In this document: positions 8,165 through 17,289 of the stretch, in pieces
Layout of the letters: the number at the start of each line of letters is the position of its first letter
How positions within the stretch are numbered: the stretch's first letter is position 1
Notes under the pieces: model-generated
Database searches by the model: none
What the model saw: only the letters and a program-made list of their open reading frames with translations
What the model was told of the DNA's origin: nothing
Program-made: the position numbers and the translations under genes
DNA from: Microbispora oryzae
GTDB taxonomy: Bacteria; Actinomycetota; Actinomycetes; Streptosporangiales; Streptosporangiaceae
NCBI RefSeq assembly: GCF_017896165.1
Contig: NZ_JAFCNB010000031.1
Span: forward strand, 1-52,761
Direction: 5' to 3'
Length of the DNA: 52,761 nt

Positions 8165-8983
8165 ATGGAGACGCGCGAGGTGGAGTACTTCGTCGCTGTC
8201 GCGGAGGAACTGCACTTCGGGCGGGCGGCCGAGCGGCTCGGCATCGCGCAGCCTCCGCTGTCGCGGACCATCGGCCGGCTCGAACGTCGGCTCGGAGCGC
8301 GGCTGTTCGAGCGGACCAGCCGCCGCGTCGAGCTGACCGAGGCGGGCGGCGTCTTCCTGGCCGAGTGCCGCCGGGTGCTCGACGCGATGGACACGGCCGT
8401 GCGGCGGGCCCGGCGTGCCGCCCAGCAGCAGCGGCTGGTCGTCACCACCAGGCCGGGGACCGGACCCGGGTTGCTCGCCGAGGTGGTGCGAGCCTACGAG
8501 CGGCTGCCCGGCGCGGCGCCGGTCGAGGTGGTTTTCTCCCACGACCAGCTGGGCGCGTTGCGCAGTGGCGCCGCGGATGTCGGGTTGATGTGCAGTCGCG
8601 GTGACCTCGGGGGGATGGCGACCGCCGATCTTGCCGAGGAATCCGCGGTCGTGCTGCTGCCGCCCGACCATCGCCTGGCCAAGCGGTCCGCGGTGGCCCT
8701 CGCCGAGCTGACCCCAGAGGACGCCTACCTCCAGTTCCCCCCGCCGGGCCCCCTGGATCAGATCGTCGACCTGGTCTCCTTCGGCCGGTTGATCGTGGTC
8801 GTCGGGGCGAGCGTCACCAACCGGATCGGCGACAGCGTCGTGGCGGTGCCCGTCCCTGACGTTCCGGCGACCCGGCTGGTGCTGGCGTGGCCGGACAGCG
8901 GTCAGAACACGGCGCGGACGCTGTTCGTCCGGACCGCGAAGGCGGTCGCCGCGGGCCGCGCCCCGCTGGGCCGGGCCTCCTAG
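8165..8983 (+). CDS. LysR-family transcriptional regulator
   Basis: 272 aa. N-terminal winged HTH with the standard opening METREVEYFVAVAEELHFGR and LGIAQPPLSRTIGRLERRLG, then a LysR substrate-binding domain that is shorter than usual (about 180 residues). ATG at 8165 fits the family start; GTG at 8156 in the same frame is an alternative. It ends convergently with the SDR at 8980, sharing four bases. Target unknown, but LysR/SDR neighbours are often functionally tied. Confidence 0.88.
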   Translation: METREVEYFVAVAEELHFGRAAERLGIAQPPLSRTIGRLERRLGARLFERTSRRVELTEAGGVFLAECRRVLDAMDTAVRRARRAAQQQRLVVTTRPGTGPGLLAEVVRAYERLPGAAPVEVVFSHDQLGALRSGAADVGLMCSRGDLGGMATADLAEESAVVLLPPDHRLAKRSAVALAELTPEDAYLQFPPPGPLDQIVDLVSFGRLIVVVGASVTNRIGDSVVAVPVPDVPATRLVLAWPDSGQNTARTLFVRTAKAVAAGRAPLGRAS

Positions 8984-9756
8984 ACGAGTCCGAAACCGAG
9001 CTGGGTCGCGCCTCCGTCGGAGGCCAGCTCGACGCCTGTGATGTAGCCGCTCGCCGGCGAGGCGAGGAAGAGCACGGCCGCGGCCTGCTCCTCAGGCCGG
9101 GCGAAGCGGCGCAGCGGGATCGGCGCCACGTGATCCGCCCGCCACTTCTCCCGCGCCGCCGCGTCCAAGTCGGCGGCCTCGAGCGCGGCGTCCATCGCGG
9201 GCGTGTCCGTGGCGCCGGGTGCCAGCGCGTTGACCCGGATGCCGCGCCCGCTCAGCTCGTTGGCCCACGAACGGGCGAACGACCGGACCGCGGCCTTGGA
9301 CGCGGAGTAGACGCTCAGCCCCTTCTGACCACTGGTGGAGGCCATCGAGGTGACCAGCACGATCGACGCGCCGTCGTTGAGCAGCGGCAGCGCCTTCTGC
9401 ACCGTGTAAACAGTGCCTTTCACGTTGATGCTGAGGATCTTGTCCATGTGTTCGTCGGTGACGTCCGGCAGAGCGACGAACTCCCCGAATCCGACGTTGG
9501 CTACCAGGGCGTCGATCCGGTGGCCGTCCTCGGACACCCTGGCGTAAAGGCGGTCCACGTCGACGGGGTCGGTGACGTCGCTTCGCACGCCGACCGCGCC
9601 GTGACCGATCTTGGCGACCGCGGCGTCCAGTTCCTCCTGCCTGCGGCCGGTGATGTAGACGAGTGCGCCTTCCTCGGCGAACCGGTGTGCCGTGGCGAGC
9701 CCGATCCCCGCGCTACCCCCGGTGACGACCGCGACCCTGCCGGCAAGCTGTCCCAT
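8980..9756 (-). CDS. Classical SDR-family oxidoreductase
   Basis: 258 aa. TGGSAGIGLA nucleotide motif (residues 12-21), NVGFG in place of NNAG near 88, catalytic Ser in VTSMAS, YSASK (Tyr-x-x-x-Lys) near 155, and a C-terminal GGATQLGF. All classical SDR catalytic positions are present. The start at 9756 is supported by AGGAG 6-10 nt upstream. Substrate unknown. Confidence 0.9.
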   Translation of the reverse strand: MGQLAGRVAVVTGGSAGIGLATAHRFAEEGALVYITGRRQEELDAAVAKIGHGAVGVRSDVTDPVDVDRLYARVSEDGHRIDALVANVGFGEFVALPDVTDEHMDKILSINVKGTVYTVQKALPLLNDGASIVLVTSMASTSGQKGLSVYSASKAAVRSFARSWANELSGRGIRVNALAPGATDTPAMDAALEAADLDAAAREKWRADHVAPIPLRRFARPEEQAAAVLFLASPASGYITGVELASDGGATQLGFGLV

Positions 9757-9863
9757 GTGAACTCCTGCTGTCTGACCCCGTTGCGAACACCTCGAGTTCA
9801 CCACCGGTCTCAGGGGAGACCAATGATGACCCGGGTATCAGGCGATGCGTCCCAGGTATCGAT

Positions 9864-9965
9864 GACCTGCTGCTTCCATGCGCACGGGGCGACGACGGAG
9901 GGCACCGGTATACGGTGCGGGAAATCGCCGAGACGTTCGGTGTCGGCCGACGGTCACCAGTGGGC
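9864..9965 (+). pseudogene. Degenerate recombinase/resolvase HTH fragment
   Basis: In the 516 bp gap between the SDR and the cluster regulator, one forward frame encodes ARGDDGGHRYTVREIAETFG followed by VGR, a strong match to the C-terminal helix-turn-helix of serine resolvases (xYTVxEIAxxFGVSRxTVYRxL). The match collapses after VGR, with no start or stop in reasonable positions, so it is a relic. The rest of 9757-10272 holds no recognisable gene; the 3' part must contain the promoter of the regulator at 10273. Confidence 0.4.
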
Positions 9966-10272
9966 CGCTCTGGTCGCAGGGACTTCGCCGCCCTGCGCCG
10001 AACACCGAACCCTTGGGATATCCCGCCGGCGGGTCCACATTTGTCACTCAGATGCCGGCAGCCGGCACCCCGGTTTCCGCTTCACGGCCAGCACCAATGA
10101 CCCGCATGAGCAAAGTGACGGAGCGTCACACGACTCAGCGCACCGTCATGGATTGTGCACCGTTTAACGCTTATAGCCGCAGGCTCTCGCGCCCCAACAG
10201 GGGCCACGAGTACGATCATAAACGTCGCGCTTTGTCCGGTATCTGCATCCCGATGGAGGAGGCTGGGAAAGA

Positions 10273-11283
10273 GTGACTGTCAGGCCCACCGATGGCACTT
10301 CCGATCACCATGATCTCGCCGGTCTGGGAGTGTCAGAGGAAGAGGAACGCGTCTACAGAGCGCTACTTCGAGAGCCGAACCTCAATGCTCAGACGCTTGC
10401 GGCGATACTCGATGTCCCCGCGGCGAGAATACTTGAGAGGCTGCAGGCGCTGGGCATGGTGAAGTTGGGCTCGAACAACAAACTGGTCGCTGTCGATCCG
10501 AACATTGTTGTGGAACGGCTCATAGAGTTGCGCCTGGACAACCTTCAGACGCAACTCCAGCGAACGCTGTCGGCGCGCCATGTCGTTAGTGGACTCCTTC
10601 AGGACAAACGGAAGGATTTGCCGGATCCGCTGAACGTGGGTGTCGAACCGGTGGAGGGGCTGGACCGGGTCCGGGAGCTCATCGAGGAACTGAGTTTTTA
10701 CACCCACGGCGAGATGCTCGCCATCCAGCCCGACATTTTCTCCGCTGAGGCCATCGCCGCGACCAGGCGAGGCGATCTCCGGTGCCTCAGGCGTGGGCTC
10801 TCCTTTCGCACTATCGTCCGGAAGGAGACGCTTGAGGACGAGGCGACGGCCCGCTATCTGCGGGAACTGGCATCTCATGGGGCGCAGATCCGGCTGGCCG
10901 AAGGCCGCCTGGAACGGGTGCTGGTCTTCGACCAGATCACCGGGATCGTCCCGCTCGACCCCAACTCCAGTTCCCGCGGCGTTCTCGTTATCCGGGCGGC
11001 GGGGCTGATCTCCGGTCTGGTGACGCTGTTCGATCGGATCTGGCGTGAGGCGATGCCCCACCCGTTCGGACTGCGGGAGGCGGACGAGGAACCGCCACCT
11101 TCCGAGATCGAGAGACAAGTGCTGAGCGCCATGGCACGCGGGGACAAGGACGAGATGGGTGCGCGCACCATCGGCATCTCCGTGCGTACCTATCGCAGCC
11201 ATGTCGCCGGCTTGATTCAGCGGTTGGGAGCGGAGAGCCGGTTTCAGGCGGCGTTGCGCGCTCGTGAACGCGGCTGGCTCTGA
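10273..11283 (+). CDS. TrmB/LuxR-type regulator of the RiPP cluster
   Basis: 336 aa. Residues 18-75 form a TrmB-like winged helix (SEEEERVYRALLREPNLNAQ, LAAILDVPAARILERLQALG); a middle region of about 170 residues has a phospholipase-D-like/TrmB regulatory character; residues 280-336 form a LuxR/GerE-like HTH (DEMGARTIGISVRTYRSHVA). This two-ended architecture is common for pathway regulators in actinomycete RiPP clusters. GTG start at 10273 with a GGAGGAGG stretch upstream. It overlaps the convergent glycosyltransferase by 40 bp, tying it physically to the cluster end. Likely pathway regulator; ligand unknown. Confidence 0.82.
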   Translation: MTVRPTDGTSDHHDLAGLGVSEEEERVYRALLREPNLNAQTLAAILDVPAARILERLQALGMVKLGSNNKLVAVDPNIVVERLIELRLDNLQTQLQRTLSARHVVSGLLQDKRKDLPDPLNVGVEPVEGLDRVRELIEELSFYTHGEMLAIQPDIFSAEAIAATRRGDLRCLRRGLSFRTIVRKETLEDEATARYLRELASHGAQIRLAEGRLERVLVFDQITGIVPLDPNSSSRGVLVIRAAGLISGLVTLFDRIWREAMPHPFGLREADEEPPPSEIERQVLSAMARGDKDEMGARTIGISVRTYRSHVAGLIQRLGAESRFQAALRARERGWL

Positions 11284-12317
11284 ACGACGGCACGCGCGAT
11301 CTCCCGGATCAGCCCGAACTGCCGGGGCTGGACGACCGGGGCCAGCGTCGCGATGCGCTCGGCGTGCTCGGCCGTCGAGCATGACAGGATTTTCGCCAGG
11401 ACGAAACGCCTCCGCTCCGGCACCATGACGATGTCCTGGACGATCTGCCCCAGCAGAATCATCTCCCTCTCGATCTCCGCATCCACCGCGCCGTCCCAGT
11501 CCAGCGGCCGCACGAACTCGGGAGTGGCCGCCATCTGCCGCATCCAGTCCTTCATGTCGGCCTCGCACGCCACGCGGAAGGCGTCGATGTTGTGGTCGCC
11601 GAGCAGTTCCCGCATCACGCCGTGCGCGATCACGGGGTCATCGAAACTGGCCAGAGGCAGACGATGCCTGCGGGTCATCCGGTGCCTTCGCGTGCTCAGG
11701 TCGTACCGCAGGACGGCGGTGGGCCGCAGGAGCGTTGTGACCTTCACCCCGGCGTCGGCCATGCGCAGCCACAGATCCCAGTCCTCGAGACCGGCGCCCA
11801 CTCGCCATCCGCCGACCCGCTCGGCCAGGCCCTTCCGGTGAGCGACCCTCGACGGCTCGAACATCGGTCCGACCATCTGGAGTTGAGGGTGCCAGAACGC
11901 CCCCAGAGGCGGCAGCCGGGAGACGACCACGCCGGCGTCGTCGCGGTACTCGCAGCCGGCCGCCACCAGATCGGCGCCCGTGGCCTCCATGGCATCGAGC
12001 AGCACACGCAAATGATCGGCGTGCCAAAGATCGTCATGATCGAGATAGGCGACAACCCGCCCGCGTGCGTGGGCCAAGCCGTGGTTACGTGGCCCACTCG
12101 GGTGCCCTGACCGGTCGATCCGGTACAGGCGGATCCGGGGGTCGTCCCGCCCGGCCCGCCTGACCCAGTCCTCGGTATCGTCGGTGCACCCGTCGGAGAC
12201 CACCAGAAGTTCCCAGGCGGCCAGAGACTGGCCGCGCACCGAGTCGATCGTCCTCATGATCGCTTCAGACCTGTTGTAGGTCGGGCAGATCACCGATACG
12301 TCCACCGCTATCCCCAT
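11244..12317 (-). CDS. GT2-family glycosyltransferase in RiPP cluster
   Basis: 357 aa. GT-A fold: VSVICPTYNRSEAIMRTIDS at residues 8-27, SDGCTDDTEDW near 40, and YLDHDDLWHADH (DxD-type motif with D-H-D-D) near 91; W-x-x-G-x-G-x-E-D-W-D-L-W-L-R (catalytic ED) near 170. C-terminal about 100 residues are helical and of unknown role. Starts 9 bp after the LanKC stop with GGGCGGA as ribosome site, so it is the last gene of the cluster operon. In the family, GT2 enzymes transfer sugars from NDP-sugars. In this context it could glycosylate the peptide (inference); no sugar-biosynthesis genes are nearby. Confidence 0.85.
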   Translation of the reverse strand: MGIAVDVSVICPTYNRSEAIMRTIDSVRGQSLAAWELLVVSDGCTDDTEDWVRRAGRDDPRIRLYRIDRSGHPSGPRNHGLAHARGRVVAYLDHDDLWHADHLRVLLDAMEATGADLVAAGCEYRDDAGVVVSRLPPLGAFWHPQLQMVGPMFEPSRVAHRKGLAERVGGWRVGAGLEDWDLWLRMADAGVKVTTLLRPTAVLRYDLSTRRHRMTRRHRLPLASFDDPVIAHGVMRELLGDHNIDAFRVACEADMKDWMRQMAATPEFVRPLDWDGAVDAEIEREMILLGQIVQDIVMVPERRRFVLAKILSCSTAEHAERIATLAPVVQPRQFGLIREIARAVVQSQPRSRARNAA

Positions 12318-12325
12318 TCCGCCCG

Positions 12326-14842
12326 TTACATGAAGGGCAGCCCCGGCCGCCGATCTGTGATCACCCCGTCGAGGGCCAGGAGTACCCCGGCCCCGCCGGT
12401 GGCCAGATCCGTAGAGATTCGTATGCTTTCGAAGCCGAGGAAGGCGACCTGGCCGTTATGACGGACCGCGTGCAGCCCGAGGCAGTCCAGGTGCTGAGCG
12501 AGTAGCGGGCTACCTGGCTCTTCACCCAGGTGGAGCAGGGTCAGGATGGTTCCGGTCTGCCCTTGGAACAGGCTGACCGTCCGGGACAGGGCTCTCCGCG
12601 ACGCACTCCGGACCGCGTCGCGGGCCTGTGCGAATTGCTCGTCGAACCGGTGGGTGAGGAAACTGTGCAGGACCATCCCGGTGCCGCCCGCGCCCACGGC
12701 GATGGTCGTCCTGCGCCCAATGGCGCCCTTGCCCCATGTCCCTTCTGATGTCCAGCCCAGGGCGCGCAGGTCGCTGTGCAACAGGCGCTGCGCCGCGTCC
12801 AGGTAGCCGAGCTCCGAGGTCTCGGTGTGGAGCTGGAGAAGCAGCAGCGCGGCACCGGACGATCCCCGCATCAGGCCCGACGGGACCCAGCGGTCAGATG
12901 ACGGGGCGGGGCGTTCGATGATCTGCTCCGCGATGCGCTCGGCGTCGTCGAGGTAAGTCCGGTCGCCCGTTCGCCGGGCGAAGTGGAGGTGGGTGAGCCC
13001 GATGCCCGCGAGACCGCCGAACAGCTCGTCCGTGTACCTCCCGGTTTCCTGAGCGCGGACCTGGCTGAGCAGATCGAGGGCGGCGCCGGTGCGGCCGAGG
13101 CGATCTAGAGCGTAGGCGATGCCACAGAGCCCGTTGTAGAAGCCAAGGGCGGGGTCGTCCAATCGACGCGCGGCCGACTCCAGCCAGTCGATGTGGGTGA
13201 CGGGGACCTCCGCCCCAGTCTCCGCCAGTGCCCACAGGACGCCGGCCGCACCGTGGGCGAATGCGATTCCGCCTTCCGGAGAGAAGAACTGGGCGGCGTC
13301 CCCGGGGAAGAGCCGGTCGCTCCGCTCAGGGGTGGCGGTTGCCAGGATGCCCTCGGCGACGTCCTGGAGTGCCGTCATGGACGAGGGCTGGAACGCTCCG
13401 CGCGCGGCGCCGGCGGGGGAGACGGCCGTCAGATCGGCTATCGGACCCAGGTCGCCGCGCACCTTGGCCGCGAAGTCCTCAGGCACCGGGAAGTGCGCGC
13501 AGACGAACGCGATCACCTCGTCGATCTTCTGCGGCCCCCACGGCAGCAGCGTGCTGAGAGGGAAGAACAGGGCGAGGCGCAGGCAGCCGAGCGCATACCG
13601 GTCCACGGCTGGGCCGCGGTAGCCGGCAGGCGCCGTGAACCCCGGCGCGCCCTGGAGTTGGGCAACCTCAGGGTCCGTGCTGGCCGTCTCGAAGTCGATG
13701 AAGACCGGGCTGCCGTCCGGCCTGACGATGATGTTGCTGGGGTGCAGGTCCCCGAAGACGACACCTCTGGCGTGCAGCGCCTCGATCCCCCGCTCGATCT
13801 CGTCGAGGAGGTTCAGGGCCCATGCGGTGTACTCGACCAGTCCGTCTTCCGGGCCTTCCCCGCACACGGGATTGCGGCGGCCCAGTTCGACCACGAGCGG
13901 TTCGCCGTTCACATACTCGCGTACCAGGAAGTAGTGCTCGTACCCGATGCGGTAGTCGACCAGCCGGGGAACCCATGGCAGACCGCTGAGACGGTCCAGC
14001 ACCTGGTGTTCCCGCTTGAGGCGTGCAACGGCGTCCTCCTCGTTGGCATCGACGCCGGCGAGCGGCCGGGCTTCGCGGAGCAGAACGCACCCGCCCGTCC
14101 TGGTGTCGACACCGCGATAGACGCCCCCTCCGTTGGAGAAGTGCAGCGCCTTCTCAACCGTGTACGGAAAGTCCTGGAGTGTTCCCGTGTTGCGCGCGGC
14201 CAGCGACTCCCCCAGGCAGTCGGGCATGGTGACCCAGTCCGGCGGATGAAAACCGGGACTCCGCCGATCGGGGACGAGCCGTCCGTCCGGGGCCTGCACG
14301 CAGTGCACCATCTCGCCGCTCTCGGAGCGGGTCGTCAGCGCCACGAAGCCGCCGTAGCGGACGTACAACGGTCCACTGCGCCAGCGCAGGTCGCTGAGAA
14401 TGTAGGGGCCCTGTTCTCCCTCCAGGAGATCGCCCAGTTCGTTGAGGATGGTCTCGAGATGGGCCTCGTCCTGAGGATAGATGGTGATGAACTTCCCGCT
14501 GGAGCCGCGATCACCGTACTTGCCGTTACGGCGCATCAGGACCTTCCGGCTGCGGATGAATTTGAACGAGATGCCTCCGCGGACCGCATAGTCCCAGGTC
14601 ACGTCCAGAATCCTGGCCGCGTTCTCCAGCCCGGCCGAGACGTGGATCTTCCAGCCCTGCGCGGGGAGCGCCGCCTTCGGCGGCATCAGCATCACCCACT
14701 CGGTGCCGACGGTGCGGTACCACCCCTCTTCCAGAGCACGGGTTGCGGCGGGAAAGTCGTCGTCCACGGAGACGCCTGCGGTAGGGAGGTCGAAATACGG
14801 GGTTCCGGGAGGGCAGAACGTGAGGTGCCGGGCTAGATTCAT
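12326..14842 (-). CDS. lanKC: Class III lanthipeptide synthetase (LanKC)
   Basis: 838 aa, usual length for class III enzymes. Three parts: N-terminal lyase-type region (about 1-210), Ser/Thr-kinase-like region (about 225-500) with YFLVREYVNGEP hinge, FGDLHPSNIIV catalytic loop and FIDFE metal motif, and a C-terminal LanC-like region (about 500-838) with repeated Gly-rich turns (AHGAAG, GGLAGIG, MRGSSGAA, GAGGTGM, GQTGT, GGAGVL). The zinc Cys/Cys-His of LanC class I/II/IV enzymes is absent, which assigns class III. The family phosphorylates Ser/Thr, eliminates phosphate to give Dha/Dhb, and cyclises onto Cys. Both precursors here lack Cys, so dehydration without lanthionine rings is expected. 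Confidence 0.9.
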   Translation of the reverse strand: MNLARHLTFCPPGTPYFDLPTAGVSVDDDFPAATRALEEGWYRTVGTEWVMLMPPKAALPAQGWKIHVSAGLENAARILDVTWDYAVRGGISFKFIRSRKVLMRRNGKYGDRGSSGKFITIYPQDEAHLETILNELGDLLEGEQGPYILSDLRWRSGPLYVRYGGFVALTTRSESGEMVHCVQAPDGRLVPDRRSPGFHPPDWVTMPDCLGESLAARNTGTLQDFPYTVEKALHFSNGGGVYRGVDTRTGGCVLLREARPLAGVDANEEDAVARLKREHQVLDRLSGLPWVPRLVDYRIGYEHYFLVREYVNGEPLVVELGRRNPVCGEGPEDGLVEYTAWALNLLDEIERGIEALHARGVVFGDLHPSNIIVRPDGSPVFIDFETASTDPEVAQLQGAPGFTAPAGYRGPAVDRYALGCLRLALFFPLSTLLPWGPQKIDEVIAFVCAHFPVPEDFAAKVRGDLGPIADLTAVSPAGAARGAFQPSSMTALQDVAEGILATATPERSDRLFPGDAAQFFSPEGGIAFAHGAAGVLWALAETGAEVPVTHIDWLESAARRLDDPALGFYNGLCGIAYALDRLGRTGAALDLLSQVRAQETGRYTDELFGGLAGIGLTHLHFARRTGDRTYLDDAERIAEQIIERPAPSSDRWVPSGLMRGSSGAALLLLQLHTETSELGYLDAAQRLLHSDLRALGWTSEGTWGKGAIGRRTTIAVGAGGTGMVLHSFLTHRFDEQFAQARDAVRSASRRALSRTVSLFQGQTGTILTLLHLGEEPGSPLLAQHLDCLGLHAVRHNGQVAFLGFESIRISTDLATGGAGVLLALDGVITDRRPGLPFM

Positions 14843-14893
14843 GATTCTGGTCGCCTTGGAGGGTAGGGGGTCAGGACGCGCGGAGGGCCGTGG

Positions 14894-16549
14894 TCAACGC
14901 CAGAACGGCGCGACATAGCGGAGATAGAGCCATTCGCCCAGGCTGCGCTCGCCGGCTGCGACCTCGGCGGGTCCGTACGGCGGCACCGCACCGCTCTGAG
15001 CGGTCAGCGGGAAGCCGACGGCGGGCACGCTCACGTGGTCGAGGTCCCGCACCGGCACGAACACGGACAGAGGAACCGAGACGTTCCGCGGGCTCCCGGC
15101 CGTCACAGCGGCTTTTCCGAGGTCGGAGTGGAGCACGATCCCACCCTCCCGCAGCCGGACCTCCGATCCGGGCGCGATGGCGCCCCGGTCGGCGTTGCCG
15201 AGAACCACGAACATGACCTGGTCACCGTCGCGCACGAATCCGCCGGCCACCGTGTAGGGCACGGTCACCTGGTGCAGGATCGCGCCGGCGGCACCGATCA
15301 CCAGGACGGAGGCGATGACGACGCGCCACGTGCGAGCCCCCGCGGCACGTGCCTCAGCGACCAGCCGCCTGGCACTGGCGTACAGCCGAAGCAGCAGGTA
15401 GCCGAGTAGGAGCGAGACGATCACTGCTCCCACCAGGCCCATCCCGGCCAGCAACGACTGCCAGAGCGTGAAGGCCGTTCCGACGAGATAGATCGGAAAG
15501 AGAAGGCAGGCCAGGCCGAACCAGCGCGACCATGAGACCTGGGGAAGCGCGCGCTCGTAATGCCCGCCGAAGAGCACCCGGGCGATCGAGCGGCGCGCGT
15601 CGTCCATGCTCCGGTCCCGAAGATGGGAGATGTCCAGGTGACTCATCAGCGCCAGGTAGCCGTCGAGCTTGGCGAAGGGCACCAGGTTGACGATGCCGGC
15701 CACGTAACTGCTCACGGCTACGAGGAGAAGGGCGTCGCGCAACGTGCCGCCATGGGTCAGGAGCGCGGCGACAGCGGCGAGACCACCGATCACCGCCTGG
15801 CAGGCGACACCGGCCAATGCGGTTGCGACCCGCTGCTGGTTCCTGGGAAGCCGCCAGCCGTCGGAGACGTCGCAGAAGAAGGCAGGGGTCAGGTAGAAGA
15901 GCATCAGACCCATCCTGCTCGGCCGCCCACCGTGGTGGCTGAGCACTGCCGCATGGGTCATCTCGTGCAGGGCGGAACCGGCCCAGGTGACGCAGAAGAG
16001 GATCAGAAACGCGGTGACCGGGAGCGGTTCCCCCAGCACTTCCCGCAAGGCGGACGCCTGTACGGCGAGAGTGACGAGGCCTCCCACGATCAGCGTCAGC
16101 ATGGCCGCCGCCCAGGCCCTGGTCGCCAGCCGTGCCAGCAGCGGACGGGCCCTGCTCAGCAGCCTGTCCGGGTTCAACAGGGTGAACTGGAAGGTCAGCG
16201 GTGGCACGAACGTGAACCACCGCAGGCGCTTTTTCGCCGGTGCCTGGCCGTCGTCCAGGAGCTTCATCTCCTGGGCCTTCAGCAGCCCGTGGCCGACCAG
16301 CTCGGCCGTCCACGGGTCGCCGAGCTCGTTCGCGATGTCCTCCAGCGTGTGCCCGCCGTCGGCTGAGAGCAGGATCCGGGCCATTCCTCCGCCTACCCGG
16401 ACATACCGCTGACCAGCGGACTGCACGATCCACGGGCCGCCGTCCTTGACCGGCTCGTGCACCAGCACGTCGGCGGCGAGCCGGGGCCGTTCGAGGAGGA
16501 CGGGCCGCCGTGGTTCCGGGATGGCCGCTTTCAGCTTGAGTCCCCTCAC
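14894..16549 (-). CDS. mpaP: Daptide-type intramembrane metalloprotease (M50) with PqqD-like N-terminus
   Basis: 551 aa. Residues about 30-105 look like a PqqD/RRE fold (GPWIVQSAGQRYVRVGGG, then LSADGGHTLEDIANELG). The membrane part has several hydrophobic helices, with the zinc motif HEMTH in SALHEMTHAAVLSHHGG and a second-ligand segment KLDGYLALMSH. C-terminal region after three or four helices ends in a soluble beta-rich domain (about 430-540). GTG start overlaps the permease stop (GTGA). In characterised daptide clusters an M50 protease removes the leader; leader cleavage at the membrane coupled to export is the likely role. Confidence 0.85.
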   Translation of the reverse strand: MRGLKLKAAIPEPRRPVLLERPRLAADVLVHEPVKDGGPWIVQSAGQRYVRVGGGMARILLSADGGHTLEDIANELGDPWTAELVGHGLLKAQEMKLLDDGQAPAKKRLRWFTFVPPLTFQFTLLNPDRLLSRARPLLARLATRAWAAAMLTLIVGGLVTLAVQASALREVLGEPLPVTAFLILFCVTWAGSALHEMTHAAVLSHHGGRPSRMGLMLFYLTPAFFCDVSDGWRLPRNQQRVATALAGVACQAVIGGLAAVAALLTHGGTLRDALLLVAVSSYVAGIVNLVPFAKLDGYLALMSHLDISHLRDRSMDDARRSIARVLFGGHYERALPQVSWSRWFGLACLLFPIYLVGTAFTLWQSLLAGMGLVGAVIVSLLLGYLLLRLYASARRLVAEARAAGARTWRVVIASVLVIGAAGAILHQVTVPYTVAGGFVRDGDQVMFVVLGNADRGAIAPGSEVRLREGGIVLHSDLGKAAVTAGSPRNVSVPLSVFVPVRDLDHVSVPAVGFPLTAQSGAVPPYGPAEVAAGERSLGEWLYLRYVAPFWR

Positions 16550-17289
16550 GGCAGGTCCCTGTGAAGGAACTGCCGGCCGCCGGCGAACGCGGCCAGTGCC
16601 AGCCAGCCCGCGAGCACTGCCAGGGCCACGGGTGGCGAAAGGAGTTCGGGCTTGACGTCGTGGTACACAGCCGCCATCGCCTCGTCGACGGTGAACTTGC
16701 CTACGGCCGGGACCAGCCGAAACAGGGACTCACTCACCAGCCAGGTGCTCAGGAGCATCGTCACGACCGCCGCGACCTGGTTGCGGATGAGCAGGCCGAG
16801 CGCGGATCCCCATACGGCCCCCGCGACCACCACGGCCATGACTCCCAGCAGAGTCCAGGTGGTCTCCGCCGTCCAGGCGGGCCGGTAGCCGGTGCCGATC
16901 AGGAACACCCAGGGGGAAGCGGCGGCCAGCACCCCGGTGGCGGCGGCGAAAACGGCACCCGCCGCGGTGGCCGCGATCAGCTTCGCGACCTGCAGGCGGC
17001 GCCGTCCGCCGCTCAGCAGCACCGACCGGTTGATCGCGCCGTTGCCGAACTCCCGTGTCACCGCGATCATCGCGACGAGAGCCGCCACCAGTTCCACCAT
17101 GAACCAGACGTTGACCAGCGTCGTGGTGACGACCTCGGGTGTGGTCTGCCCCCTGGGCAGCTGCTTTTTCGCCTCAGCCAGGAACCCGGCGCAGGCCATG
17201 GCGCACATCAGCAGCGCGAAGCCGGACAGTATCCACCAGACACGTCCGTTCCAGATCTTCAGCCATTCCGCCTTGACCAGGTTACGCAT
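16546..17289 (-). CDS. ABC transporter permease (ABC-2 type)
   Basis: 247 aa with about six hydrophobic segments, beginning MRNLVKAEWLKIWNGRVWWI, a typical ABC-2 permease opening. ATG at 17289 overlaps the ATPase stop by eight bases; an upstream start at 17319 would run deep into the ATPase gene. Sandwiched between the ATPase and the M50 protease by overlapping codons, so it is co-translated. Pairs with the ATPase to export the mature peptide or to give self-protection. Confidence 0.88.
   Translation of the reverse strand: MRNLVKAEWLKIWNGRVWWILSGFALLMCAMACAGFLAEAKKQLPRGQTTPEVVTTTLVNVWFMVELVAALVAMIAVTREFGNGAINRSVLLSGGRRRLQVAKLIAATAAGAVFAAATGVLAAASPWVFLIGTGYRPAWTAETTWTLLGVMAVVVAGAVWGSALGLLIRNQVAAVVTMLLSTWLVSESLFRLVPAVGKFTVDEAMAAVYHDVKPELLSPPVALAVLAGWLALAAFAGGRQFLHRDLP

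Noticed and set aside
13193..14836. 547-codon plus-strand frame opposite the LanKC gene
   Set aside because: Typical high-GC antisense shadow; LanKC has kinase and LanC motifs.
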